A stretch of DNA of 13,006 nt, taken from Candidatus Kaiserbacteria bacterium RIFCSPLOWO2_01_FULL_55_19 (GTDB lineage: Bacteria; Patescibacteriota; Minisyncoccia; Phycocordibacterales; Phycocordibacteraceae). The stretch spans positions 1 to 13,006 of the forward strand of contig MFMD01000037.1 in NCBI GenBank assembly GCA_001781715.1. Reading direction: 5' to 3'. Below the pieces are notes generated by a model that saw only the letters and a list, made by a program, of their open reading frames with translations, was not told where the DNA came from and did not search any database. A program made the translations under genes and the position numbers. The first letter of the stretch is position 1. The number at the start of each line of letters is the position of its first letter. Below are positions 6,016 through 12,637 of this stretch, piece after piece.

Positions 6016-7068
6016 ATGCCCCGGTTTTCTAAGAACTTACTTTTCAGTAACGACATCGCGATTGATCTCGGGACGACAAATACGCTCGTGTATGTGCGCG
6101 GACGTGGCGTGGTGGTGAACGAGCCCTCGGTTGTTGCCGTAAACGACAAAACGCACCAGGTTGTCGCGGTCGGTAAGGAGGCGAAGATGATGCTCGGGAA
6201 GACGCCCGCGCACATCCGCGTCGTGCGCCCACTCTCGCACGGCGTCATTTCTGATTTTGAAGTGACCGAGGAGTTTCTCACCTACCTCATCAATAAGGCG
6301 CAGAACGGACGCGTCCGCCTATTCGGCCCGCGTGTCGTAATCGGCGTACCGACCGGAGTGACCAATGTCCAGAGCCGCGCGGTACGCGACGCGGCGAAGA
6401 ATGCGGGCGCGCGCGAGGCGATTATTCTTGAAGAAACGGTTGCGGGCGCCATCGGCACGAAGCTCCCCGTCTCTGAAGCCGTGGGGACGATGGTGCTTGA
6501 TATTGGTGGCGGCACGACCGACATTGCCGTTATCGCGCTCAAGGGTGTTGTTGCCGCGAAGAGCTCGCATGTCGCCGGAGATCGGTTTAACGAAAACATT
6601 ATTGAATTTGTGCGGAGCGAATTTAAGCTCGGCATCGGCGAGCGCACCGCCGAAGATGTGAAGATAGCCATCGGCGCCGTGATGCCGCTCCATGAAACGC
6701 TCTCGCGGAGTGTGCGCGGTCGCGACTATGCGACCGGACTTCCGCGCGAGATAGTACTGACCGATACGCATATTCGCGAAGCCATCGCCCCTTCTCTTGA
6801 TAGCTTGATGGAGACGATGAAAGAAGTCATTGAAGAGACGCCTCCCGAACTTCTTTCCGATGTGCTCCAGCACGGCGTGACCGTCTTTGGCGGTGGCGCG
6901 CTCCTGCGCGGGCTACCGCAGGCGCTGGCGAAGATGCTTGGCGTCCCAGTGCGCGTGGCGCCCGACCCGCTCACGGCGGTCGTACGCGGCGCGGGCATCG
7001 TGACCGAAGACCCGGAGCCCTATGTAGATTTCTTTATCGATGAAGAAGATATTCTTAGCGAAGCGTAA
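6016..7068 (+). CDS. mreB: Rod-shape actin homologue MreB, second copy (in mreBCD)
   Basis: Actin-like filament protein of the elongasome, 350 residues. It has phosphate-1 AIDLGTTNTLVYV, phosphate-2 DIGGGTTDIAVIALKG from D162, the segment EETVAGAIGTKLPV with the conserved Glu, and a canonical adenosine loop GGGALLRGLP from G292. It is closer to textbook MreB than the copy at 1313. The N-terminus MPRFSKNLLFSNDI could include a short amphipathic stretch. The C-terminal FFIDEEDILSEA is acidic. It overlaps mreC by 29 nt and lies directly upstream of mreC, mreD and mrdA, the usual elongation block. No convincing promoter or Shine-Dalgarno sequence precedes it. It probably reads through from proS, whose stop is 5 nt away. 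Confidence 0.95.
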   Translation: MPRFSKNLLFSNDIAIDLGTTNTLVYVRGRGVVVNEPSVVAVNDKTHQVVAVGKEAKMMLGKTPAHIRVVRPLSHGVISDFEVTEEFLTYLINKAQNGRVRLFGPRVVIGVPTGVTNVQSRAVRDAAKNAGAREAIILEETVAGAIGTKLPVSEAVGTMVLDIGGGTTDIAVIALKGVVAAKSSHVAGDRFNENIIEFVRSEFKLGIGERTAEDVKIAIGAVMPLHETLSRSVRGRDYATGLPREIVLTDTHIREAIAPSLDSLMETMKEVIEETPPELLSDVLQHGVTVFGGGALLRGLPQALAKMLGVPVRVAPDPLTAVVRGAGIVTEDPEPYVDFFIDEEDILSEA

Positions 7069-7879
7069 CGCGCTCTTTTCGTCTGCCGGCATTTCGTGGG
7101 GAGCGTCTTCGCTTGCTCTCGCGCTCGCTCTGCTTCTCCTGCGTTTGCTCGCGCCGAACTTCTTTCTGCATCTGGTTACACCGGTATTTCGCAGTGCAGA
7201 TTTCGTGTCAGCCCAAAGCCATTCCTTCCTCTCCAGTTTCAGGGATACGGCGAAGCTTGCCCTCCAGAATGAACGGTTGCTGGAGGAGAATGCGGCGCTT
7301 ACAAACGAGAATCGGGCGCTTGCCCAGAAAGAGACGGTCCTCACGGCGCTCCTTGGTGGCACCTCAAGAGGGATTACAGCGCCGGAGGTTCTTGCAAGCA
7401 TCCTTGCCCGTCCGCCGGAAAGCCCTTACGATACCTTCATACTCGCTCAGGGCTCTCGAGCGGGGATTACCCTTGGTATGGAGGTCTTCGGCGCAGGCGG
7501 CACCCCGATCGGCGTGGTCTCCTCGGTGCTCGCTGACTTCTCGCGCGTGACCCTCTTCTCGTCGCCGGGTGTGAGCATTCACGGTTGGGTTGGCCGTGCG
7601 AGTATGCCGGTCACCATTTTTGGTTCCGGCGGAGGAACTATGAGCGCAGAGCTTGGGCGTTCTGCAAATGTTTCTGTCGGCGATACCGTGTTTGTCAGTG
7701 GCCCGGGGCAACTCCCTCTCGGAACCGTCGTGCGCATCGAAAGCGACCCATCATCGTCTGTAATGACGCTGCGAATTATGCCCGCGTTCAATCTGTTCTC
7801 TGCTTCGTGGGTTGTTGTGCGCGATACCGGCGCGCTTCTGCTCGACGGACTACCGCACACAACCTCTACGCTCCCATGA
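7040..7879 (+). CDS. mreC: Rod-shape-determining protein MreC
   Basis: Bitopic inner-membrane protein that links cytoplasmic MreB to PBP2 outside the membrane. It has 279 residues: a positive N-terminus (MKKIFLAKR), one membrane helix at about 20-42, a coiled coil at about 65-98 (LQNERLLEENAALTNENRALAQKE), then the beta-rich MreC core with RPPESPYDTFILAQGSRAGI and GTPIGVVSSVLADFSRVTLFSSPG, the family pattern for this domain. It starts inside mreB2 (29-nt overlap) and its stop overlaps the mreD start, so all three are translationally coupled. Confidence 0.92.
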   Translation: MKKIFLAKRNALFSSAGISWGASSLALALALLLLRLLAPNFFLHLVTPVFRSADFVSAQSHSFLSSFRDTAKLALQNERLLEENAALTNENRALAQKETVLTALLGGTSRGITAPEVLASILARPPESPYDTFILAQGSRAGITLGMEVFGAGGTPIGVVSSVLADFSRVTLFSSPGVSIHGWVGRASMPVTIFGSGGGTMSAELGRSANVSVGDTVFVSGPGQLPLGTVVRIESDPSSSVMTLRIMPAFNLFSASWVVVRDTGALLLDGLPHTTSTLP

Positions 7880-8133
7880 TGCGCGGACTGATAACGCTGC
7901 TCGCATTTATCTCCGCCCTGTTCTTCCCGTGGCCGCTCACGGCGCTCCTGGCGATTATTGCCGCGATGAGAGAGCCGCTGGTCCCGCTCGCTCTCGGGAT
8001 ATTTGTTGACACGCTTTACTATGTGCCGTCCGCCTTGTCCCTGCCGCTCTCCACGCTTCTGGGAGCTCTGGTGACCGTGCTTGCGTTTTTCGTACATAGC
8101 CGGCTCCGGACGAGCCCCGTTAGAGATTTGTAA
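7876..8133 (+). CDS. mreD: Short MreD-like membrane protein
   Basis: An 85-residue, very hydrophobic protein placed exactly where mreD should be, between mreC and the PBP2 gene. About three membrane segments are visible: residues 4-29 around LITLLAFISALFFPWPLTALLAII, a middle one around PLALGIFVDTLYYV, and 57-75 around STLLGALVTVLAFFV. LGIFVDTLYYVP resembles the conserved G-x-x-x-D segment of MreD. Typical MreD is about 160 residues, so this is half-size. The assignment rests mostly on context plus that segment. It starts at ATGATG overlapping the mreC stop; the second ATG (7879) is equally possible. The open frame extends upstream to 7585 inside mreC, but that part is out-of-frame shadow. 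Confidence 0.68.
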   Translation: MMRGLITLLAFISALFFPWPLTALLAIIAAMREPLVPLALGIFVDTLYYVPSALSLPLSTLLGALVTVLAFFVHSRLRTSPVRDL

Positions 8134-8180
8134 CAATTATCCCATAGGTATCGCGAACACTTCCGTATCTCTAACGGGGC
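8114..8180. repeat. Perfect 14-bp inverted repeat between mreD and mrdA
   Basis: GCCCCGTTAGAGAT (8114-8127) and ATCTCTAACGGGGC (8167-8180) are exact reverse complements separated by 39 nt. The left arm lies in the last mreD codons. The right arm ends 3 nt before the predicted mrdA -10 and fills most of its spacer. No T-run follows, so it does not look like a classic terminator. It could be an operator or a 3'-end hairpin. Confidence 0.65.
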
Positions 8181-8189
8181 GAGTAGTAT
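8161..8189 (+). promoter_or_regulatory. Putative leaderless mrdA promoter
   Basis: TAGTAT (8184-8189, 4/6 to consensus) ends 6 nt before the ATG at 8196. A weak -35-like TTCCGT (8161-8166) is at 17-bp spacing. The inverted-repeat right arm lies in the spacer. It is weaker than the mreB1 and proS promoters but has the same geometry. Confidence 0.4.
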
Positions 8190-8195
8190 GAGGGG

Positions 8196-9866
8196 ATGAT
8201 GTGGCGGCGCAAACGACGGCAGGATCCTGAAATAGCCCCCGACGAGATATTTCTCGATGCGTCAAATGCGCCCGCGTTTGACCGCGCGCGTTTTGAAGGC
8301 AGGATTGAGAAACCGCTGTCGTCCAGCGTATTCTTCTCTCTCTTCGGCATTCTGGGGCTCCTTATGCTCGTGCTCGTTGCTCGCGCGTGGAATCTCCAGA
8401 TACTGGGCGGTGCCGTCTTTGCGCAGGAGAGCGCGCACAACAGTCTAGAAATCACGACACTCTTCGCCCCGCGGGGCATCATCACCGATATGCACGGTGT
8501 CGTTGTTGCCGAGAATGTGGAGGGAGCAGACGGCAGCGCTATACGCCGGTATCTGGAACCTTCTTTGAGTCAGGTGATTGGGTATGTCTCATATCCGAAG
8601 AAGGATGCGCGCGGAATCTACTACGATACAACCCAGACTGGCGTGACCGGCCTTGAGGCCGAATATGATGCATTTCTCACGGGAGAAAACGGCCGGCTAC
8701 TTACCGAGAAGGATGTGTTCGGCGTTATCCGCTCCGAAGGAGGGTATGTTCCTGTAAAGGCGGGAGGCACACTGCAACTCTCGATTGATGCCCGCCTCCA
8801 GGAGCTCTTTGAACGCGCGATTAGGACGACGGCGAACAGGTCGCGCTTCATTGCCGGCGCCGGCGTCATTATGGATGTGGAGAGCGGTGCGGTGCGCGCG
8901 CTTGTCTCCTACCCGAGCTACGACTCCACCGTGATGGCAAATGGTAGCCCCGCGGCGACTATTGAGGCGTACAACAAGGACATCGGCCGCCCCTTTCTTG
9001 ACCACGCCGTGCAGGGCGTCTACGCGCCCGGCTCGGTCGTGAAGCCGCTTGTTGCCGCTGGAGCGCTCACCGACAAACTCATTAGTCCGGACACGCTCAT
9101 TAATGACCCCGGTTTTCTCTCAATCCCGGACCCGTACCGCCCGGGCAAGGAGTTTATCTATAAGGGGTGGAAAGCGCTTGGGATTGTTGATGTTAAGAGG
9201 GCCATTGCATGGTCGTCGGATATCTTTTTCTACACGGTTGGGGGCGGCTTCGGCTCTCAGAAAGGGCTCGGTATCGACCGGCTCAACTATTGGTATCAGC
9301 AGTTTGGTCTTGGGACGAAAACTGGCATTGATGTGTCGGGCGAGGCGGGCGGACTCTTGCCGAATCCCGAGTGGAAGGAAGGGGTCTTTGGTGAACCGTG
9401 GTACTTGGGCGACACCTATTTCACCGCGATCGGACAATATTCGATGCAGGTGACGCCGATACAGATGGCGCGTGCGATTGCCGCCGTAGCGAACGGCGGC
9501 AAATTATTCACGCCGACCTTGCTTGCCGGAGAATTGCCGTCATACACAACTGTGCTCGCTGACCCGGGAATGCTCGCGGTTGTTCGTGCGGGTATGCGCC
9601 AAGGCGTGACGAGCGCGCTCGCAACTGCTATCAATGTGCCGTATGTGAGCGTGGCGGCGAAGACGGGTACGGCGCAGACGGGCACGCGCAATCAATACGA
9701 CAACTCGTGGCTCGTGGGATTCTTCCCGTATGAGCATCCGCAGTACGCGTTTGCGGTGGTGCTTGAGCGCGGTCCCGAGGGCGCGGGCGAACGGGCGGTG
9801 AATGTGATGCAGCAACTCTTTGATTCTCTCTACCGCGAGAATTCTTCGTATGTCGGGGGCTTATGA
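8196..9866 (+). CDS. mrdA: Penicillin-binding protein 2, elongation transpeptidase
   Basis: Class B PBP that cross-links peptidoglycan during elongation. It is anchored in the inner membrane with its domains outside. It has 556 residues, somewhat short against about 630 in E. coli. A basic cytoplasmic N-terminus (MWRRKRRQ) precedes one membrane helix at about 44-64. The pedestal domain follows (from about 90, RGIITDMHGVVVAEN, to about 195). The transpeptidase domain has all three active-site motifs: S280-V-V-K283, S340-S-D342 (the SxD form usual for PBP2) and K489-T-G-T. ATG at 8196 and 8199 are adjacent; the first is 6 nt from the -10-like box. It follows mreBCD, as expected for mrdA. The usual partner rodA (SEDS glycosyltransferase) is not next to it. 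Confidence 0.95.
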   Translation: MMWRRKRRQDPEIAPDEIFLDASNAPAFDRARFEGRIEKPLSSSVFFSLFGILGLLMLVLVARAWNLQILGGAVFAQESAHNSLEITTLFAPRGIITDMHGVVVAENVEGADGSAIRRYLEPSLSQVIGYVSYPKKDARGIYYDTTQTGVTGLEAEYDAFLTGENGRLLTEKDVFGVIRSEGGYVPVKAGGTLQLSIDARLQELFERAIRTTANRSRFIAGAGVIMDVESGAVRALVSYPSYDSTVMANGSPAATIEAYNKDIGRPFLDHAVQGVYAPGSVVKPLVAAGALTDKLISPDTLINDPGFLSIPDPYRPGKEFIYKGWKALGIVDVKRAIAWSSDIFFYTVGGGFGSQKGLGIDRLNYWYQQFGLGTKTGIDVSGEAGGLLPNPEWKEGVFGEPWYLGDTYFTAIGQYSMQVTPIQMARAIAAVANGGKLFTPTLLAGELPSYTTVLADPGMLAVVRAGMRQGVTSALATAINVPYVSVAAKTGTAQTGTRNQYDNSWLVGFFPYEHPQYAFAVVLERGPEGAGERAVNVMQQLFDSLYRENSSYVGGL

Positions 9867-9894
9867 GGACATAACCCCACTTGGATTTTATACT
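9866..9894 (+). promoter_or_regulatory. Putative distal promoter upstream of greA
   Basis: AGGACA (9866-9871), a 17-bp spacer and TATACT (9889-9894) resemble a sigma-70 promoter. The predicted start is near 9901, which would give greA a leader of about 85 nt. No start codon lies at the leaderless position here. It could also drive a short untranslated RNA. Confidence 0.35.
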
Positions 9895-9944
9895 CATTTC
9901 ATTCGTTAAAAATCTCGGCGGCGGTACGGCAACGACCACAACGC

Positions 9945-9972
9945 TTGCGCAATACTAGCGGTCGCGTACAAT
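9945..9972 (+). promoter_or_regulatory. Putative proximal greA promoter
   Basis: TTGCGC (9945-9950), a 16-bp spacer and TACAAT (9967-9972, 5/6 to consensus). The start is expected near 9979, about 7 nt before the ATG at 9986. Because the box overlaps the upstream ATG at 9971, that codon would not be in the mRNA. Confidence 0.48.
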
Positions 9973-9985
9973 GCCCACACTAGAT

Positions 9986-10459
9986 ATGGTTGATACACAG
10001 GAGACATTCGTTTCGCAGGAAAAGTTTGATGAGATGATTAAGGAGCTCGAGCACTTGAAGACCGTGCGTCGCACCGAAATCGCCAAGAATCTTGAGTACG
10101 CCCGTTCACTCGGCGACCTCTCCGAGAATGCCGAATACCAAGAGGCGCGCGATTTGCAGGCGGCAACCGAGGAACGCATCAAGAAACTGGAGGAGCTCGT
10201 GAAGAACACGAAGATTATTACTGACGGCAAGAAGAAGAGCGAGGTCAGCTTCAACTCCAATGTCACCATTAAGAAGGAGGGGAGTAACGATACGCATGAG
10301 TACACGATTGTCGGTAGCGAGGAGGCCGATATGCGCGTGAAGAAGCTCTCCCACATCTCTCCCTTGGGCGCCGCCTTGATGGGTAAGAAAAAGGGCGATG
10401 TGTTCACCTTTGAGACGCCGGCGGGCAAACAAACCTACACGATAGAGAAGGTTGCGTGA
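9986..10459 (+). CDS. greA: Transcription elongation factor GreA
   Basis: GreA enters the RNA polymerase secondary channel and stimulates cleavage of backtracked RNA. From 9986 it has 157 residues, the standard length (E. coli 158). The N-terminal coiled coil spans about residues 5-75. Its tip carries GDLSENAEYQEARD with the acidic residues needed for cleavage. The C-terminal FKBP-like domain includes ISPLGAALMGKKKGDVFTFETPAG. An in-frame ATG at 9971 would add MPTLD, but a TACAAT promoter box overlaps it and the family length fits 9986, so the downstream start is chosen. No Shine-Dalgarno sequence is seen. It lies between mrdA and lysS; its stop TGA is inside the lysS extended -10. Confidence 0.93.
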   Translation: MVDTQETFVSQEKFDEMIKELEHLKTVRRTEIAKNLEYARSLGDLSENAEYQEARDLQAATEERIKKLEELVKNTKIITDGKKKSEVSFNSNVTIKKEGSNDTHEYTIVGSEEADMRVKKLSHISPLGAALMGKKKGDVFTFETPAGKQTYTIEKVA

Positions 10460-10465
10460 TACGAT
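10457..10465 (+). promoter_or_regulatory. Putative leaderless lysS promoter (extended -10)
   Basis: TGA followed by TACGAT is an extended -10 whose TG also forms the greA stop codon. TACGAT ends 6 nt before the ATG at 10472. The hexamer and spacing are the same as at murA. No -35 is recognised. Confidence 0.48.
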
Positions 10466-10471
10466 AGGTCC

Positions 10472-12040
10472 ATGCTTTGGGCCGACCGCATAGCGGGTGA
10501 GATACGAGATACACGCACCCCGCAGGGTGGAAAGTCGTTTCTCATTCGCGACGAGAAGACGCTCTCGGGCCGCGTCCATGTCGGCTCAATGCGCGGCGTC
10601 GCCATCCACGGACTTATGGCGGAAGTCCTTTCTGAATACGGCATCCCGAACACATTTCAATTTGAGCTCAATGATTTTGACCCCTTTGATTCAATTCCCG
10701 GATATCTCGATGCGGATACATTCCGCGAACATTTAGGGAAGCCGCTTTATGCCGTTCCGAGTCCCGAGGCGGGTTTCAAGAATTATACCGAATACTTCGG
10801 CGATGAATTTGTTCAGGTGCACAAGAAGGCCGGATTTGTGCCGAGCTACTATCGCGCGACCGAGCTCTATCAATCGGGCAAGATGGACGCGCTTATTAAG
10901 ACGGCGCTTGAACGCGCGAGCAACATCCGCCGAATCTTACAGGAGGTCTCGGGGTCGGTGAAGGACGAATCGTGGCTCCCCGTCTCCGTTGTCTGCCAGA
11001 TGTGCGGGAAGATGATGACCACGCGCGCGTATGACTATGACGGCGAGACCGTCGGTTATTCGTGTGATCGTTCGCCGGACGAGTGCATGCCCTGCGGCCA
11101 CAGCGGCCGTGTCGCACCATGGAAAGGCACCACAAAACTTTTTTGGAAAGTTGATTGGGCGGCGAAGTGGGTTGCGCAGGGCGTTGATATAGAAGGAGGG
11201 GGCAAGGACCACTCCACCAGAGGCGGCTCCCGGGATGTCGCGAATCATATCTGTCGCGAAGTGTTCGGGGCTGAACCGCCCTTTGATATCCCGTACGAGT
11301 TCTTCCTTGTGGGCGGGAAGAAGATGTCATCGTCAAAAGGGCGCGGGAGCTCTGCCAAAGATATGGGTGATCTCTTCCCACCAGAACTCTTTCGCCTCGC
11401 GCTCATCGGGAAGGATATCCGCGAACAGATTGACGTTGACCCGAGCGGTGAATCGGTGCCGCGCCTCTATGACTGGTATGACGAGCTTGCGGAGGGCGTG
11501 CGCGCGGGCGCCGCAGACGACCGTACGCGGCTCTATGCGCTCTGCGAACTTCCCAAGAATCGTGCGGCACTCTCGGCACCATGGCAGATGCGTTTTCGCG
11601 AAGTGGCGTTTATTGTGCAGATGGCGCATCTGTCTCTCGCTGGAGAAGCTGCGCGGGTGAAGAGGCAGGCACTGACCGAGGAAGAGACACGTGCACTTGA
11701 GGTCCGTGCGCGATATGCGAAGTTCTGGCTTGCGACCTATGCGCCCGAAGAGTTTAAATACGAATTACAAGAAGAGATGCCGGAAGTTTCGCTTTCTAAC
11801 ATTCAGAAAAAAGCGCTTGCGGTGCTTGCTGATTATCTGCAGGCGAGTGAACGCACGGGCGAGGAGATTCACTTGCGTCTCCATGAAATGAAGACGGAAA
11901 TTCCCATACAGCCCAAAGAGCTTTTCCAAGCCATTTACCGCATATTCCTGAACCGCGATTCGGGTCCGAAGGCGGGATGGTTCCTCGCTGGTCTCCCGCG
12001 CGATTTTGTCATTAAACGCTTGAAAGAAGCCGTAGAATAA
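10472..12040 (+). CDS. lysS: Lysyl-tRNA synthetase, class I (archaeal type)
   Basis: Charges tRNA-Lys with lysine using a Rossmann-fold class I catalytic core, unrelated to the class II LysRS of most bacteria. It has 522 residues. The HIGH-type motif is SGRVHVGSMRG (H36-V-G-S). The KMSKS-type loop is K284-M-S-S-S-K-G, the form typical of class I LysRS. Between them a Cys-rich insert, C175-x2-C178, C198, C205 and C208, is a likely zinc site. The FELNDFDPFDSIP and GGGKDHSTRGGSRDVA segments also fit the family. The C-terminal helical part (from about 370) would bind the anticodon. The start fits the extended -10 placement, and there is no Shine-Dalgarno sequence. The gene is followed by a strong terminator, so lysS ends a transcription unit. 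Class I LysRS occurs in archaea, spirochaetes, alphaproteobacteria and some candidate phyla. Confidence 0.94.
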   Translation: MLWADRIAGEIRDTRTPQGGKSFLIRDEKTLSGRVHVGSMRGVAIHGLMAEVLSEYGIPNTFQFELNDFDPFDSIPGYLDADTFREHLGKPLYAVPSPEAGFKNYTEYFGDEFVQVHKKAGFVPSYYRATELYQSGKMDALIKTALERASNIRRILQEVSGSVKDESWLPVSVVCQMCGKMMTTRAYDYDGETVGYSCDRSPDECMPCGHSGRVAPWKGTTKLFWKVDWAAKWVAQGVDIEGGGKDHSTRGGSRDVANHICREVFGAEPPFDIPYEFFLVGGKKMSSSKGRGSSAKDMGDLFPPELFRLALIGKDIREQIDVDPSGESVPRLYDWYDELAEGVRAGAADDRTRLYALCELPKNRAALSAPWQMRFREVAFIVQMAHLSLAGEAARVKRQALTEEETRALEVRARYAKFWLATYAPEEFKYELQEEMPEVSLSNIQKKALAVLADYLQASERTGEEIHLRLHEMKTEIPIQPKELFQAIYRIFLNRDSGPKAGWFLAGLPRDFVIKRLKEAVE

Positions 12041-12058
12041 GCATCGCCGCCTCATCTC

Positions 12059-12085
12059 GGCGCGGCTCCCGCCGCGCCAGTTTTT
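12059..12085 (+). terminator. Intrinsic terminator after lysS
   Basis: A perfect 8-bp GC stem, GGCGCGGC (12059-12066) with GCCGCGCC (12071-12078), closes a TCCC loop. It is followed by AG and five T residues. It lies 18 nt after the lysS stop and separates lysS from the mraZ promoter. Confidence 0.88.
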
Positions 12086-12099
12086 GCATATGGGGATAA

Positions 12100-12115
12100 C
12101 TTCCCTAGAGGGAAG
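12100..12115. repeat. Short palindrome upstream of mraZ
   Basis: CTTCCCT and AGGGAAG form a perfect 7-bp inverted repeat with 2 nt between. It sits between the terminator and the first GTGG box, in the -35 region of the mraZ promoter. It could be a protein-binding site. No function can be assigned. Confidence 0.4.
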
Positions 12116-12176
12116 TGGGGGAGAGTGGTGTACAATGACATTTCAGTGGGATGAAGTGGAGAGGTGGGAGTGGTGG
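12115..12176 (+). promoter_or_regulatory. Array of GTGG repeats, probable MraZ operators
   Basis: GTGG starts at 12115, 12125, 12146, 12156, 12164, 12170 and 12173. The first six are preceded by A or G, mostly as A(A/G)(A/G)GTGG. The first two and the next two are each 10 bp apart, and the pairs are 21 bp apart, so four boxes lie on one DNA face. MraZ is known to bind such arrays before its own gene: TGGGN repeats with 5-nt gaps in E. coli and AAAGTGG-type repeats in mollicutes. The array surrounds the -10 at 12131. Confidence 0.62.
12131..12136 (+). promoter_or_regulatory. Putative mraZ promoter -10
   Basis: TACAAT (5/6 to consensus) lies between two pairs of GTGG boxes. The predicted start is near 12143, giving a leader of about 65 nt. 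No clear -35 is seen, so it may need activation or be weak. Confidence 0.45.
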
Positions 12177-12207
12177 CCTGTCTCCTCGTTCTCCCCATTG
12201 ATTTGAT

Positions 12208-12636
12208 ATGTTCATCGGAGAATACCTGCACACGCTTGACCCCAAGAATCGCATTTCGCTTCCGGCGAAATTCCGGAAGGATCTCGGCCGCGCCGTGGTA
12301 CTCACGCGCGGCCTTGACCGTTGTCTCTTTGTCTATCCCAAGAAGGCGTGGAAGAAGGAAGCGGAGAGCCGCGCAGTACATGCGGGCGGAACAGCAGCGG
12401 CACGCGGACTTGCACGCCTCTTTCTTGCGGGAGCGATGGAGGCGGAGGTCGATGCCGCAGGCCGCATACTTATTCCCGACCATTTAAAGAGCTTCGCCGG
12501 TCTCACATCAAAGACGGTCATTGCCGGTGTCGCGAGTCGCATTGAGGTGTGGGACGAGACGAGCTGGAAGACCTACACCGCCGGCATTGAGCGCGATGCC
12601 GACGCCTTTGCCGAGAAGATTGGCGACATCCGCTAG
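12208..12636 (+). CDS. mraZ: Transcriptional regulator MraZ
   Basis: DNA-binding protein that controls the division and cell-wall (dcw) cluster it heads. It has 142 residues, the normal length. It contains two SpoVT/AbrB-like repeats, each with the family DxxxR signature: D11-P-K-N-R15 followed by ISLP, and D82-A-A-G-R86 followed by ILIP. It starts with the conserved MFIGEYLHTLDPK. MraZ forms a ring-like oligomer that reads spaced GTGG/TGGG boxes; such boxes are present upstream. There is no Shine-Dalgarno sequence (ATTTGAT precedes the ATG). The stop is 1 nt before rsmH, so the two are one operon. Its leader, unlike most in this window, is long. Confidence 0.96.
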   Translation: MFIGEYLHTLDPKNRISLPAKFRKDLGRAVVLTRGLDRCLFVYPKKAWKKEAESRAVHAGGTAAARGLARLFLAGAMEAEVDAAGRILIPDHLKSFAGLTSKTVIAGVASRIEVWDETSWKTYTAGIERDADAFAEKIGDIR

Positions 12637-12637
12637 T

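Noticed and set aside
6319..6873. 184-codon minus-strand frame inside mreB2
   Set aside because: Fully antisense to a well-supported MreB, with no independent evidence.
7585..7875. Longer mreD starting inside mreC
   Set aside because: The extra residues are a shadow frame of mreC, rich in Arg, Cys and Trp. The hydrophobic protein starts only at the mreC stop.
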